From assembly GCF_015864575.1 (NCBI RefSeq), contig NZ_JADYWW010000002.1, positions 124,001-188,000 on the forward strand: a stretch of DNA of 64,000 nt, written 5' to 3'. Shown piece by piece: positions 24,872 through 33,644 of this stretch (the stretch's first letter is position 1; each line of letters begins with the position of its first letter). The position numbers and the translations under genes are program-made. The stretch is from Salinibacterium sp. SWN248. GTDB lineage: Bacteria > Actinomycetota > Actinomycetes > Actinomycetales > Microbacteriaceae. The notes below the pieces were generated by a model. That model worked only from the letters and a program-made list of their open reading frames with translations. It was not told where the DNA came from and did not search any database.

Positions 24872-27340
24872 ATGAACAGCAATGATCGTGACGGCTGGGT
24901 TCGCGTTCGAGGGGCCCGCGAAAACAACCTCGCCAACATCGACCTCGATGTGCCCCGGGATTGCATGGTCGCCTTTACCGGCATCTCCGGCTCGGGAAAG
25001 TCCTCCCTTGCGTTCGGAACGCTCTACGCCGAGGCTCAGCGCCGCTACTTCGAGTCGGTCGCGCCGTATGCACGCCGACTACTCAATCAGGTCGGCGCTC
25101 CGGACGTCACCGACATCACTGGTTTGCCCCCGGCGGTTGCGCTTCAACAGCGCCGCGGAGCGCCCAGCTCGCGCTCGAGCGTCGGCACAATCACCACACT
25201 CTCCAACCTGTTGCGCATGTTGTATTCCCGCGCCGGCACGTATCCCGCTGGTGTCTCGCACTTGTCTGCCGAAGCGTTCTCGCCCAACACGGTAGCCGGC
25301 GCCTGCCCGCGCTGTCACGGTCTTGGCGTGGTGCATGACGTCACTGAGGACCTCCTCGTTCCCGATGACTCTCTCTCGATTCGCGACGGTGCAATCGCTG
25401 CCTGGCCCGGCGCCTGGCAGGGCGCGAACCTCAAGAGCATCGTCAACGGCCTCGGCATCGATACCCGCGCGCCGTGGAACTCGCTCAGCCGCAAGGATCG
25501 CGACTGGCTGCTGTACACCGAAGAACAGCCCTCCATCTTTATCCAGCGCGAAGAGGGTCGCATCGATCACGGTTACAACGGCAAGTTCTGGAGCGCCCGC
25601 AAGCACATCATGAACGTGCTCTCGCAGTCCCAGAGCGAGCGGATGCGCGAGCGCGCGCTTCGCTTCGTGCAGAGCATGACGTGCCCCGAGTGTGGCGGCA
25701 GCGGTCTGCAGGCGAACGCCCTCTCCGTTACCTTCGCGGGGCTCAGCATCGCCGAACTGAACCAGGTGCCGCTCACCGCTCTCGCGGACCGATTGCGAGA
25801 AGGCATGGGTCGGGCTGATTCCGAAAGCGAATCGTCCGAAGGCAACGAGGTTGCACATCGCATCGGCGATGACGTGATCGCCCGCGTGGATGTTCTTCTC
25901 GACCTTGGCTTGGGGTACCTCAGTCTGGGTCGCAACTCCACGACCCTCTCCCCCGGCGAAGCCCAGCGCCTGCGCATCGCTACTCAACTGCGCTCCGGCC
26001 TCTTCGGGGTTGTCTATGTGCTCGACGAGCCCTCAGCGGGACTGCACCCGGCGGATGCCGCACCGCTATTGAAAGTGCTCGACCGTTTGACGGAATCCGG
26101 CAACTCTCTCTTCGTCGTGGAGCACGACCTTGACGTCATTCGGCGTGCCGACTGGATCGTCGACATCGGTCCCGGTGCTGGTGAAGGCGGCGGGCAGCTC
26201 GTGTACTCCGGCCCCGTTGACGGCCTCAAGGATGTGCCCGAATCGGTCACCGGCCGCTATCTCTTTCCGCAGCAAGCGCAGCCGCTGCGCGAGGTGCGCA
26301 CCCCGGAGTCCTGGGTGCGCCTCGACAAGGCGTCGCTGCACAACATCCGCGATCTCACCGTCGACTTTCCGCTTGGCGTGATGACCGCCGTGACAGGCGT
26401 GTCAGGGTCGGGCAAGTCAACGCTCGTGACCCAGGTACTCGCGCAGGCAGTGCGCTCTCATCTCGGTGCGGCTCCGGATGACGCCACCGAAGCGGATGAC
26501 CAGCCGCACGACCTGACGCTCGAAGACACCACCGGGCTCGACTCTTTCGATCGTCTCGTGCTCGTCGACCAGCGCCCCATCGGACGCACCCCGCGCTCGA
26601 ACCTCGCGACCTACACCGGAATGTTCGATGTTGTTCGCAAGCTCTTCGCGGCAACCGACGAAGCTCAGAAGCGCGGGTATACCGCGAGCCGGTTCTCCTT
26701 CAACGTGGCCGGCGGACGCTGCGAGACCTGCCAGGGCGAGGGCTTTGTCTCGGTCGAACTGCTGTTCCTGCCCGGAACATACGCTCCCTGCCACACCTGC
26801 CACGGGGCGCGCTACAACGACGAAACGCTCGAAGTCACCTACCTTGGCAAGAACATCGCCGAAGTACTGGGCATGACCGTCAACACCGCCGCAGACTTCT
26901 TTGCCGGATCCACCTCGGCGCTGCGCAGCCTCGACACCCTGCGCGATGTTGGCCTCGGCTACTTGCGTCTCGGCCAGCCAGCCACAGAACTCAGCGGTGG
27001 AGAAGCGCAGCGCATCAAGCTCGCGACCGAGCTGCAGCGCGCCCGTCGCGGCCACGCGCTCTACCTACTCGACGAACCGACGTCGGGGCTGCATCCTTCC
27101 GACACCGAGCTTTTGCTCGCCCAGCTTCAACAACTCGTGGATGCCGGCAACACTGTCGTGCTTGTCGAGCACGACCTCGCTACCATTGCTGCCAGCGACT
27201 GGGTAATCGACTTGGGGCCGAGCGGCGGAGACAAGGGCGGCACGATCGTCGCCACAGGAACCCCCCGCGAGGTTGCCGCGGGCGACGGCGCGACAGCGAA
27301 GTACCTCAGCGAGTGGATCGGTACCCGAGCAGCGGGCTGA
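24872..27340 (+). CDS. UvrA-like ABC ATPase (class II UvrA / drug-resistance type)
   Basis: An 822-residue double ABC ATPase of the UvrA family. Each half has a Walker A (GISGSGKSSLAF, about residue 42; GVSGSGKSTLV, about 513), signatures LSPGEAQRLRIA and LSGGEAQRIKLA, and Walker B with DEPS/DEPT. Zinc-binding cysteines appear in CPRCHGLG, CPECGGSG and CETCQGEG plus CHTCHGAR. It is about 130 residues shorter than housekeeping UvrA, mainly in the damage-binding insert, so it fits the UvrA2/DrrC-like class that has been linked to antibiotic self-protection. The start ATG 24872 has GGAG 6 nt upstream. It is probably transcribed alone. Confidence 0.9.
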   Translation: MNSNDRDGWVRVRGARENNLANIDLDVPRDCMVAFTGISGSGKSSLAFGTLYAEAQRRYFESVAPYARRLLNQVGAPDVTDITGLPPAVALQQRRGAPSSRSSVGTITTLSNLLRMLYSRAGTYPAGVSHLSAEAFSPNTVAGACPRCHGLGVVHDVTEDLLVPDDSLSIRDGAIAAWPGAWQGANLKSIVNGLGIDTRAPWNSLSRKDRDWLLYTEEQPSIFIQREEGRIDHGYNGKFWSARKHIMNVLSQSQSERMRERALRFVQSMTCPECGGSGLQANALSVTFAGLSIAELNQVPLTALADRLREGMGRADSESESSEGNEVAHRIGDDVIARVDVLLDLGLGYLSLGRNSTTLSPGEAQRLRIATQLRSGLFGVVYVLDEPSAGLHPADAAPLLKVLDRLTESGNSLFVVEHDLDVIRRADWIVDIGPGAGEGGGQLVYSGPVDGLKDVPESVTGRYLFPQQAQPLREVRTPESWVRLDKASLHNIRDLTVDFPLGVMTAVTGVSGSGKSTLVTQVLAQAVRSHLGAAPDDATEADDQPHDLTLEDTTGLDSFDRLVLVDQRPIGRTPRSNLATYTGMFDVVRKLFAATDEAQKRGYTASRFSFNVAGGRCETCQGEGFVSVELLFLPGTYAPCHTCHGARYNDETLEVTYLGKNIAEVLGMTVNTAADFFAGSTSALRSLDTLRDVGLGYLRLGQPATELSGGEAQRIKLATELQRARRGHALYLLDEPTSGLHPSDTELLLAQLQQLVDAGNTVVLVEHDLATIAASDWVIDLGPSGGDKGGTIVATGTPREVAAGDGATAKYLSEWIGTRAAG

Positions 27341-27390
27341 CCACAACCAGCGCGGGCTAACCACAACCATTGCGCGTTAACCACAAAACA
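27327..27390. repeat. Short tandem repeat of about 20 bp after the UvrA-like gene
   Basis: Two adjacent 20-bp units, 27341-27360 and 27361-27380, begin with CCACAACCA and end with a GCG-rich stretch plus TAA; a third partial unit starts at 27381 (CCACAAAA). The end of the coding sequence (AGCGGGCTGA, to 27340) resembles the unit end. This looks like local duplication of the gene's 3' end. Confidence 0.6.
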
Positions 27391-27417
27391 CCGAACACGA
27401 AGTGATCGCGTTCGGTG
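27389..27417 (+). terminator. Putative terminator of the UvrA-like gene
   Basis: CACCGAAC (27389-27396) pairs with GTTCGGTG (27410-27417), and inner bases can add two more pairs across a mismatch. The U tract is weak. It may act in both directions between the convergent UvrA-like and DUF3117 genes. Confidence 0.5.
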
Positions 27418-27478
27418 CTGTGTGTCGACTAGCTTCACGCTGTGAGCGTGGGCCGCCGATTAAGGCTGAGAAGGAAAG

Positions 27479-27652
27479 CTAGGCGGGAGTAACAACACCC
27501 GCGAGTGCGTCGTGCAATTCTTTTGCTTCATCGTCGTTTACAGAAACAACGAGACGACCGCCGCCTTCGAGAGGTACACGCACGACAATAAGTCGGCCCT
27601 CTTTGACAGCCTCCATCGGCCCGTCACCGGTCCTCGGCTTCATGGCTGCCAT
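27479..27652 (-). CDS. DUF3117 domain protein
   Basis: A 57-residue protein that begins MAAMKPRTGDGP and contains MEAVKEGRLIVVRVPL and RLVVSVNDDEAKELHDAL, the complete DUF3117 signature. The open frame extends 25 codons further, but the start at 27652 is supported by GGGGA 7 nt upstream and by family length. Rv1211 is the M. tuberculosis member; function unproven. The gene is small, highly conserved in actinobacteria and single here. Confidence 0.92.
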   Translation of the reverse strand: MAAMKPRTGDGPMEAVKEGRLIVVRVPLEGGGRLVVSVNDDEAKELHDALAGVVTPA

Positions 27653-27744
27653 AGATAGTCCCCTTTCATCGGTACTACGTTCTATTATCCAGCAAAGACC
27701 GCCGATACTGAAACTCTGTCGAGTCATTAACCCCAGGGGTACCC

Positions 27745-28992
27745 CTAGGGCGGGGTCCAGTCATAGCCATCCACCCACCACGCGAGGTGGATCCAGGCCC
27801 ACTGTCCTGCAATGCACGCCGCGAGGAGCAGTCCGCGATACACCCGCGACTGCGGCAACGCGAGAGCGCCCGCCAGCGGGAACATGGGCATCAGGAGACG
27901 GAATGTGCTCGATTGCGGAAAGAATACGGCCAACAAATACAGCGCATAACTGGCAACCCACAAGCGCAGATCTACCCCGAGGCGTCGCGCAGGATTCGTG
28001 AAAAGAAAAACGAAGAAAGCGAGAACACCGGCGACGAGCATCACGAGTAATAGCCACTGCGGCATCCACCACCACTGAGCCCAAAATTCGGCCCCTTGGA
28101 TCCAGGCCGCGAACGGTACCAACTCGCCGTACCCGACGTAGGGCGCCCGCCACGCGAGCTCGGTGTCGGTGTACGCCGTCAGCGACCCCGTGGTCACCGC
28201 TGCGATGAGCAGCCAGGCAAAGCCCATCACGAGGCTGAAGGCAGTTGCCGAGAGTGCAGCAATGCGCTCGCGCAGCGAAAAGTCTTCACTGCGGCGAACC
28301 CACCAGCGATAAACCACGTGTAGTCCGAGCGCGAGCGCAAAGGCCAAGCCGCTTGGGCGGGTGAGGGACATGACCGCGATCACCGGCAACAGCATCCAGT
28401 ATTGGCGCTTCATCAGCCAGTAGAGCGCCAAGGTGAGCAAGAAGAGATGCATCGACTCGGCGTAGGAGACCTGCAGGATGGCCGAGAGTGGCGCGAAGCA
28501 GAAGATGGCGACCGCGAACAGGGCGGTGCCAGCGGGTAACACAAGGTGCATCACGCGGTAGAACAGCAGTGCGGCCCCCAGCGAGAACGCGACGGAGACG
28601 ATGACGCCCGCCACGGCGAAGTCGAGCGTTGTCAGCGTCATGACGAACCGCACAACGGCGGGATAACCGGGCATGAAAGCCCACGCATTCTCGGCGACGT
28701 GACCGGCGTCGGTCAGCGGCAACTCCGAGGGATACCCGGTCAGCGCAATGATGTAATACCAGTGGCCGTCCCAGATTCTCGCGAACGAGAAATAGTCGGG
28801 GGCAGGGCCCGTCCACGGGTTTTGCCCTTGGATGGATGCGAACCACAGCAGCAGCGAAGTCGTCACGACCCGCGAGGCAGCAAAGATCGCGATAACGGCG
28901 ATCCACCAGCGCTCGGGAGCAAGTATCGCGGTTGTTGCGCGGCGCACCGTCGAGGCGAGCGAGCTGGTGGAGGCTAGCGAGCCGTCAGCCAC
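27745..28992 (-). CDS. Polytopic mannosyltransferase-like protein (PIG-V / GT-C family)
   Basis: A 415-residue membrane protein with around ten hydrophobic segments. An early RIWDGHWYYIIALTGYP stretch, between helices 1 and 2, has the Asp expected in the first loop of GT-C glycosyltransferases, and YAESMHLFLLTLALYWL and SLTRPSGLAFALALGL match PIG-V-like families. It probably moves mannose from a polyprenyl phosphate to a lipid or protein outside the membrane. GTG 28992 is preferred because AGGGA lies 8 nt upstream; GTG 29013 is an in-frame alternative. It overlaps the dapE 3' end by 19 nt and so is coupled to it. Confidence 0.78.
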   Translation of the reverse strand: MADGSLASTSSLASTVRRATTAILAPERWWIAVIAIFAASRVVTTSLLLWFASIQGQNPWTGPAPDYFSFARIWDGHWYYIIALTGYPSELPLTDAGHVAENAWAFMPGYPAVVRFVMTLTTLDFAVAGVIVSVAFSLGAALLFYRVMHLVLPAGTALFAVAIFCFAPLSAILQVSYAESMHLFLLTLALYWLMKRQYWMLLPVIAVMSLTRPSGLAFALALGLHVVYRWWVRRSEDFSLRERIAALSATAFSLVMGFAWLLIAAVTTGSLTAYTDTELAWRAPYVGYGELVPFAAWIQGAEFWAQWWWMPQWLLLVMLVAGVLAFFVFLFTNPARRLGVDLRLWVASYALYLLAVFFPQSSTFRLLMPMFPLAGALALPQSRVYRGLLLAACIAGQWAWIHLAWWVDGYDWTPP

Positions 28993-30071
28993 GCCCGCAG
29001 TCCCTGCTCGCACGCCACGATCTCACTGGTGGCGACGCGCTCGTCGTCGGCGTGGGCGCGCAACGGGTTACCGGGGCCGTAGTTCACGGCGGGAACGCCG
29101 AGTTCAGCGAAGCGTGCCACATCGGTCCAGCCATACTTCGGGGCTGCTGTGCCACCGACCGCGGCGAGGAAGTCACGGGCGAGCGGAGCATCCAGTCCGG
29201 GGCGTGCGCCGCCAGCAAGGTCGGTGACTTCGAACTCGAAGCCGGCAAAGACCTCACGCAAGTGCTGGATCGCTTGCTCGGTACTGCGGTCGGGGGCGAA
29301 CCGAAAGTTCACGGTCACCGTCGCAGCATCCGGAATCACATTGCCCGCAACACCACCGGTGATGCCGACGGCGTTGAGGCCCTCGCGATAGACGAGGCCA
29401 TCAACCTCGTGCTGCTCGGGCTCATAGGCGGCCAGAATGGCGAGCACGGGCGCTGCCGCGTGGATGGCGTTCTCGCCCATCCAGGCACGCGCAGAGTGTG
29501 CGCGCAGCCCCGTGAGCGAAATGTCGATGCGAGCGGTGCCGTTGCAACCGCCCTCCACTGTCGCGTTCGAGGGTTCACCGATAATCGCGAAGTCACCCGC
29601 CATCAGGTCGGGGCGGTTGCGCGCAATGCGGCCGAGGCCGTTGAGGTCGGCGGCGACCTCTTCGTGATCGTAAAAAATCCAGGTCACATCGACGGCGGGG
29701 TCGGTGAGTTCTGCCGCCAGTTTGAGAGCAATCGCAACGCCGCCCTTCATATCAACGGTGCCGCGGCCAACGAGGTGTTCCTCACCGTCGATCATCTCGA
29801 GGGTCGTTGGCAGGTTCTCGTTCACGGGAACCGTATCGAGGTGCCCGGCGATCACAACGCGCTGCGCCTTGCCGCCGTTCGTGCGGGCAACGACAGCATC
29901 CGCATCCCGAATCACTTCAAGGTGGCTGAACGCCTTGAGGGCCGTCTCTACGGCATCCGCGATGCGCTGTTCGTTGCCAGAAACCGACTCGATATCGCAG
30001 ATCTGGCGGGTAAGGTCGGGGCTTGACGCACCCAAATCGAGCACGGGAACGGTGAGATCGGTCGCAGGCAT
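28974..30071 (-). CDS. dapE: Succinyl-diaminopimelate desuccinylase
   Basis: A 365-residue M20 metallohydrolase releasing succinate from N-succinyl-LL-diaminopimelate in lysine and peptidoglycan synthesis. Metal and catalytic residues lie in GHLDTVPV (His), GRGTVDMKGG (bridging Asp), FYDHEEVAA (catalytic Glu pair), IIGEPSN (Glu) and NPLRAHADDE (C-terminal His). The frame is open to 30314, but homology starts at ATG 30071. TACACT sits exactly 6 nt before this ATG with no Shine-Dalgarno. It is divergent from dapD with only 26 bp between, the same pairing as Rv1202/Rv1201c. Confidence 0.93.
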   Translation of the reverse strand: MPATDLTVPVLDLGASSPDLTRQICDIESVSGNEQRIADAVETALKAFSHLEVIRDADAVVARTNGGKAQRVVIAGHLDTVPVNENLPTTLEMIDGEEHLVGRGTVDMKGGVAIALKLAAELTDPAVDVTWIFYDHEEVAADLNGLGRIARNRPDLMAGDFAIIGEPSNATVEGGCNGTARIDISLTGLRAHSARAWMGENAIHAAAPVLAILAAYEPEQHEVDGLVYREGLNAVGITGGVAGNVIPDAATVTVNFRFAPDRSTEQAIQHLREVFAGFEFEVTDLAGGARPGLDAPLARDFLAAVGGTAAPKYGWTDVARFAELGVPAVNYGPGNPLRAHADDERVATSEIVACEQGLRAWLTAR

Positions 30072-30097
30072 GCACCCAGTGTAAGTAACCTTGATGC
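30072..30097. promoter_or_regulatory. Overlapping divergent leaderless promoters of dapE and dapD
   Basis: In 26 bp, dapE (minus) has -10 TACACT at 30078-30083 with a 6-nt spacer to its ATG. dapD (plus) has -10 TAACCT at 30086-30091 with a 6-nt spacer to its ATG. The two hexamers are 2 bp apart, so both -35 regions must lie inside the opposite coding sequence and both mRNAs would start at the start codon. Confidence 0.7.
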
Positions 30098-31039
30098 ATG
30101 ACTTCGCGCACAGCATGGGGATACGGACTCGCAACAATCGCCAGCGACGGAACAACACTTGACGTGTGGTTCCCCGCTCCGCACCTGGGATCCATCCCTG
30201 AGGGCACTGACCCGCACTACACGCCCGCCGATCTTGAAGAGCACTTGGGGGCCGATGAGCGCCGCCGCGTGCGCACCGAATTCGTGACCGTTGAGATCGA
30301 TTTAGATGCCGCACCGCAGAACGTTGCCGACGCCTACCTGCGTCTGCACCTGCTCAGCCACCTGCTCGTGCAGCCCAACAGCATCAACCTCGACGGTCTC
30401 TTCGGCGCCCTGCCGATCGTCGTCTGGACCAACGCCGGCGCAGTGCACCCCGACGACTTCCGCGAACTGCGCGTCTCGCTCAAGCGCCACGGCATCGTCG
30501 TGACCGGCATCGACAAGTTCCCACGGATGCTCGACTACGTCCTGCCCGAGCGCGTGCGCATCGCTGATGCCTCGCGCGTGCGCCTCGGCGCCTACCTCTC
30601 CCCCGGCACCACCGTCATGCACGAGGGCTTCGTCAACTTCAACGCCGGCACGCTCGGCAGTTCGATGGTCGAGGGCCGCATCTCTCAGGGTGTTGTTGTG
30701 GGTGACGGTGCCGACATCGGTGGCGGAGCATCCATCATGGGAACCCTCAGTGGTGGCGGAACCGAACGTGTCTCGATCGGTGAGCGCGCGCTCTTGGGCG
30801 CCAACTCGGGAATCGGAATCGCGATCGGTGACGACACCGTCGTCGAGGCTGGGCTCTACGTCACGGCCGGCACCAAGGTCACCATCATTGATGGTTCGGC
30901 AACGCCGCGCCGCGTCAAAGCTGTCGAACTGAGCGGCGTCAACGGGCTGCTGTTCCGCCGCAACTCCGTCACGGGTGCCGTCGAGGTGCTGCCTCGCAGC
31001 GGCAGCGGTGTCGAGCTGAACACCGCACTGCACGCCTAA
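30098..31039 (+). CDS. dapD: 2,3,4,5-tetrahydropyridine-2,6-dicarboxylate N-succinyltransferase
   Basis: A 313-residue actinobacterial-type DapD. It succinylates tetrahydrodipicolinate in the diaminopimelate pathway. The N-terminal domain (about residues 1-150) is followed by a left-handed beta-helix with hexapeptide repeats ([71 protein letters not shown]). The Glu in MVEG is a likely active-site residue of the family. It works as a trimer with succinyl-CoA. ATG 30098 is probably leaderless. A strong terminator is shared with gltA downstream. Confidence 0.95.
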   Translation: MTSRTAWGYGLATIASDGTTLDVWFPAPHLGSIPEGTDPHYTPADLEEHLGADERRRVRTEFVTVEIDLDAAPQNVADAYLRLHLLSHLLVQPNSINLDGLFGALPIVVWTNAGAVHPDDFRELRVSLKRHGIVVTGIDKFPRMLDYVLPERVRIADASRVRLGAYLSPGTTVMHEGFVNFNAGTLGSSMVEGRISQGVVVGDGADIGGGASIMGTLSGGGTERVSIGERALLGANSGIGIAIGDDTVVEAGLYVTAGTKVTIIDGSATPRRVKAVELSGVNGLLFRRNSVTGAVEVLPRSGSGVELNTALHA

Positions 31040-31086
31040 CGATCCGCGCTGTGTGGTCCGCTCATCCGAACCGCACGCCCCCAAAC

Positions 31087-31124
31087 ACGAACGGCCGGTT
31101 CCCCGAGGGGAACCGGCCGTTCGT
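31087..31124. terminator. Bidirectional terminator between dapD and gltA
   Basis: A near-perfect palindrome: the arm 31087-31104 (ACGAACGGCCGGTTCCCC) pairs with 31107-31124 around a CGAG turn. It lies between convergent dapD and gltA and could stop both. Confidence 0.85.
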
Positions 31125-31142
31125 CGTTAAGCTGCTGGTGCG

Positions 31143-32438
31143 CTAGCGCTGCGGCCAGTCGCGGGCTGCAGGGCCCGTGTAGAGCTGCTGCGGGCGACCA
31201 ATCTTGGTCTTGGGGTCCTGGTTCATCTCGCGCCAGTTGGCAATCCAGCCCGGCAGACGACCGATGGCAAAGAGCACCGTGAACATGCGCGGCGGGAAAC
31301 CCATTGCCTTGTAGATAACACCGGTGTAGAAGTCGACGTTGGGGTACAGCTTGCGCTCGATGAAGTAATCATCGGCCAAAGCGACCTCTTCGAGTTCACG
31401 AGCAATATCGAGCAGCGGATCGCTGACGCCCAAATTGGCGAGCACCTCATCCGCACTCTCTTTGACGAGACGTGCACGCGGGTCGAAGCTCTTGTAGACG
31501 CGGTGACCGAAGCCCATCAGGCGCACGCCATCTTCTTTGCGCTTCACACGATCAACAAACTTCTGAACGCCTTCGCCCGACTCCTGAATCTCGCCAAGCA
31601 TCTTCAGAACGGCCTCGTTGGCGCCACCGTGAAGCGGACCGTAGAGAGCATTGATACCGGCGGAGATCGAAGCGAAAATGTTGGCTTCGGTCGAGCCGAC
31701 CAGGCGCACCGTGGAGGTGGACGCGTTCTGCTCGTGGTCTTCGTGCAAAATCAGCAGGCGATCGAGCGCCTTGCTCAGCACGGGGTTGACCTCGTACTCC
31801 TCGGCCATGTTGCCGAAGTTGAGCTTCAAGAAGTTGTCGACAAAACTCATCGAATTGTCGGGATACAGCAGTGCCTGACCGAGCGACTTCTTGTGAGCAT
31901 AGGCGGCAATGACGGGCAACTTTGCCAGCAAACGGATGGTCGAGATCTCGACCTGCTCGGGGTCACGCACGTCGTGCGAGTCTTCGTAATACGTCGACAG
32001 AGCCGACACCGCACTGGAGAGCACCGACATGGGGTGTGCGCTCGGCGGAAGGGCGTCGAAGAAGCGACGGAGGTCTTCGTGCAGCAGCGTGTGCCGACGG
32101 ATCTTCTCATCGAACTCTTCGAGCTGCGACTTCGACGGCAGTTCACCGTAAATCAGCAGCCACGCTACTTCGAGATAGGTGGAGTTGGCCGCGACATCTT
32201 CGATCGCATACCCGCGGTAGCGCAGGATTCCACGGTCGCCATCGATGTACGTGATCTCACTGCGGGTTGACGCGGTGTTCACGAAACCTTGATCAAGCGC
32301 CGTGTATCCGGTCTGCTTCATGAAGGTGGAGATATCGATGCTGTTGTGACCATCGACCCCACGGATAATGGGAAATTCTGCAGCACCGCCCGGAAAGTGG
32401 AGGGTGGCCTTCTCTGGGTCTTGAGGGGCTTCATTCAC
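31143..32438 (-). CDS. gltA: Citrate synthase (type II)
   Basis: A 431-residue enzyme condensing acetyl-CoA and oxaloacetate. Active-site motifs are GPLHGGANEAVLKML (His), GFGHRVYKSFDPRA (His and CoA contacts) and YPNVDFYTGVIYKAMGFP (catalytic Asp). The N-terminal YTALDQGFVNTASTRSEITY and GILRYRGY are typical of NADH-regulated, Gram-negative-type hexamers also found in actinobacteria. GTG 32438 has TAGGCT 6 nt upstream and no Shine-Dalgarno, so it is probably leaderless. It sits between dapD and the dapC-like gene. Confidence 0.95.
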   Translation of the reverse strand: MNEAPQDPEKATLHFPGGAAEFPIIRGVDGHNSIDISTFMKQTGYTALDQGFVNTASTRSEITYIDGDRGILRYRGYAIEDVAANSTYLEVAWLLIYGELPSKSQLEEFDEKIRRHTLLHEDLRRFFDALPPSAHPMSVLSSAVSALSTYYEDSHDVRDPEQVEISTIRLLAKLPVIAAYAHKKSLGQALLYPDNSMSFVDNFLKLNFGNMAEEYEVNPVLSKALDRLLILHEDHEQNASTSTVRLVGSTEANIFASISAGINALYGPLHGGANEAVLKMLGEIQESGEGVQKFVDRVKRKEDGVRLMGFGHRVYKSFDPRARLVKESADEVLANLGVSDPLLDIARELEEVALADDYFIERKLYPNVDFYTGVIYKAMGFPPRMFTVLFAIGRLPGWIANWREMNQDPKTKIGRPQQLYTGPAARDWPQR

Positions 32439-32537
32439 CGCTACAGCCTACAAGGGTTGAATGGCCACTGTCACACCAACCAACCAAACCAGACCGGTTT
32501 TAGAGGTCAACGACAAGGCCTTCGCCGGTTAGTGCAC

Positions 32538-33644
32538 TTAAGCGAGCAAATCGAGGCGAGCGACCGCGTCAGCAATGGTGTCGTCACTCGCGGTGAGCGC
32601 GATTCGCACGTGTCGCGCAGGGCTCTCGCCGTAGAACGAACCCGGGACCACGAGGATGCCGGACTGCGCCAAATCTCCGACCGTCTGCCACGAGTCTTCG
32701 TACTTTGTTGCCCACAGGTAGAGACCAGCAACGCTATCGTCCACGAAGAATCCCGCCCGTTTCAAAGCGGGCAGCAGCTTGGCACGACGTGCACGATAGA
32801 GCTCCCGTTGGGCGGCAACGTGGGCGTCATCCTGAAGTGCGGTGACCATCGCGGCTTGCACGGGGCCGGGCACGAGGAGTCCGACGTGTTTGCGCACGGC
32901 GAGTAGCTCTGAGATGAGCCCCGAGCATCCGGCCACAAAAGCGGCACGGTAGCCGGCCAAATTCGACTGCTTACTGAGCGAATACACCGCAAGCACTGAC
33001 GACCGATCGCTGCCAATAACCTCGGGATCAAGAATGGATGGCGTGGGGTCGGGGCCATTCCAGTTGAGTTCGGCGTAGCACTCGTCTGAGGCGATCACCG
33101 CACCCAATTCGCGAGCGCGGGCAACAGCAGCGCGCAGCTGTTCAACGTCAGCCACACGGCCATCAGGGTTGCCTGGGCTGTTCAGCCAGACGAGAGCAGT
33201 GTTCTCGGGCCACGATGCCGGGTCGTCGGATGCCACAGCAGTAGCGCCAACCATGGCCGCCCCAATGGCATACGTCGGGTACGCAACCGAAGGATGCACG
33301 ACGACGTCGTCTTTGCCGAGCCCCAGCAGCAGCGGCAGCAGTGCCACCAACTCTTTGGAACCGACGGTCGGCAGAACATTGTTGACGGTGAGCCCTGGCA
33401 CACCACGGCGGCGCTCGAACCACTCCACGATGGCCTCGCGCAGCTGAACTGTGCCCATAGCGGTGGGGTAGGCGTGAGCATCCGTGGCCGTCGCCAAACT
33501 TTCGCGGATAACCGTGGGGGTGGGGTCTACCGGTGAACCGACAGACAGATCAACGAAGCCATCGGGGTGAGTGCGCGCAATCGTGCCGTACGGCACAAGC
33601 GAATCCCACGGAAAATCGGGGAGAGCCAATGGCGTGCGCGCCAT
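32538..33644 (-). CDS. dapC: Succinyldiaminopimelate aminotransferase (DapC-type)
   Basis: A 368-residue class I/II aminotransferase. PLP motifs are LNSPGNPDGR, SDECYAELNW (Asp/Tyr) and the Schiff-base lysine in YSLSKQSNLAGYRAAF, followed by the carboxylate-binding Arg near the end (PARHVRIALT). The neighbouring ferredoxin gene and the order match Rv1178 (DapC) and Rv1177. The role is to transaminate N-succinyl-2-amino-6-ketopimelate, the step between DapD and DapE. Its ATG overlaps the ferredoxin stop (TAATG), so translation is coupled. Confidence 0.88.
   Translation of the reverse strand: MARTPLALPDFPWDSLVPYGTIARTHPDGFVDLSVGSPVDPTPTVIRESLATATDAHAYPTAMGTVQLREAIVEWFERRRGVPGLTVNNVLPTVGSKELVALLPLLLGLGKDDVVVHPSVAYPTYAIGAAMVGATAVASDDPASWPENTALVWLNSPGNPDGRVADVEQLRAAVARARELGAVIASDECYAELNWNGPDPTPSILDPEVIGSDRSSVLAVYSLSKQSNLAGYRAAFVAGCSGLISELLAVRKHVGLLVPGPVQAAMVTALQDDAHVAAQRELYRARRAKLLPALKRAGFFVDDSVAGLYLWATKYEDSWQTVGDLAQSGILVVPGSFYGESPARHVRIALTASDDTIADAVARLDLLA

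Noticed and set aside
27341-27390. Possible CRISPR seed
   Set aside because: The units are directly adjacent with no spacers and only two are full length.
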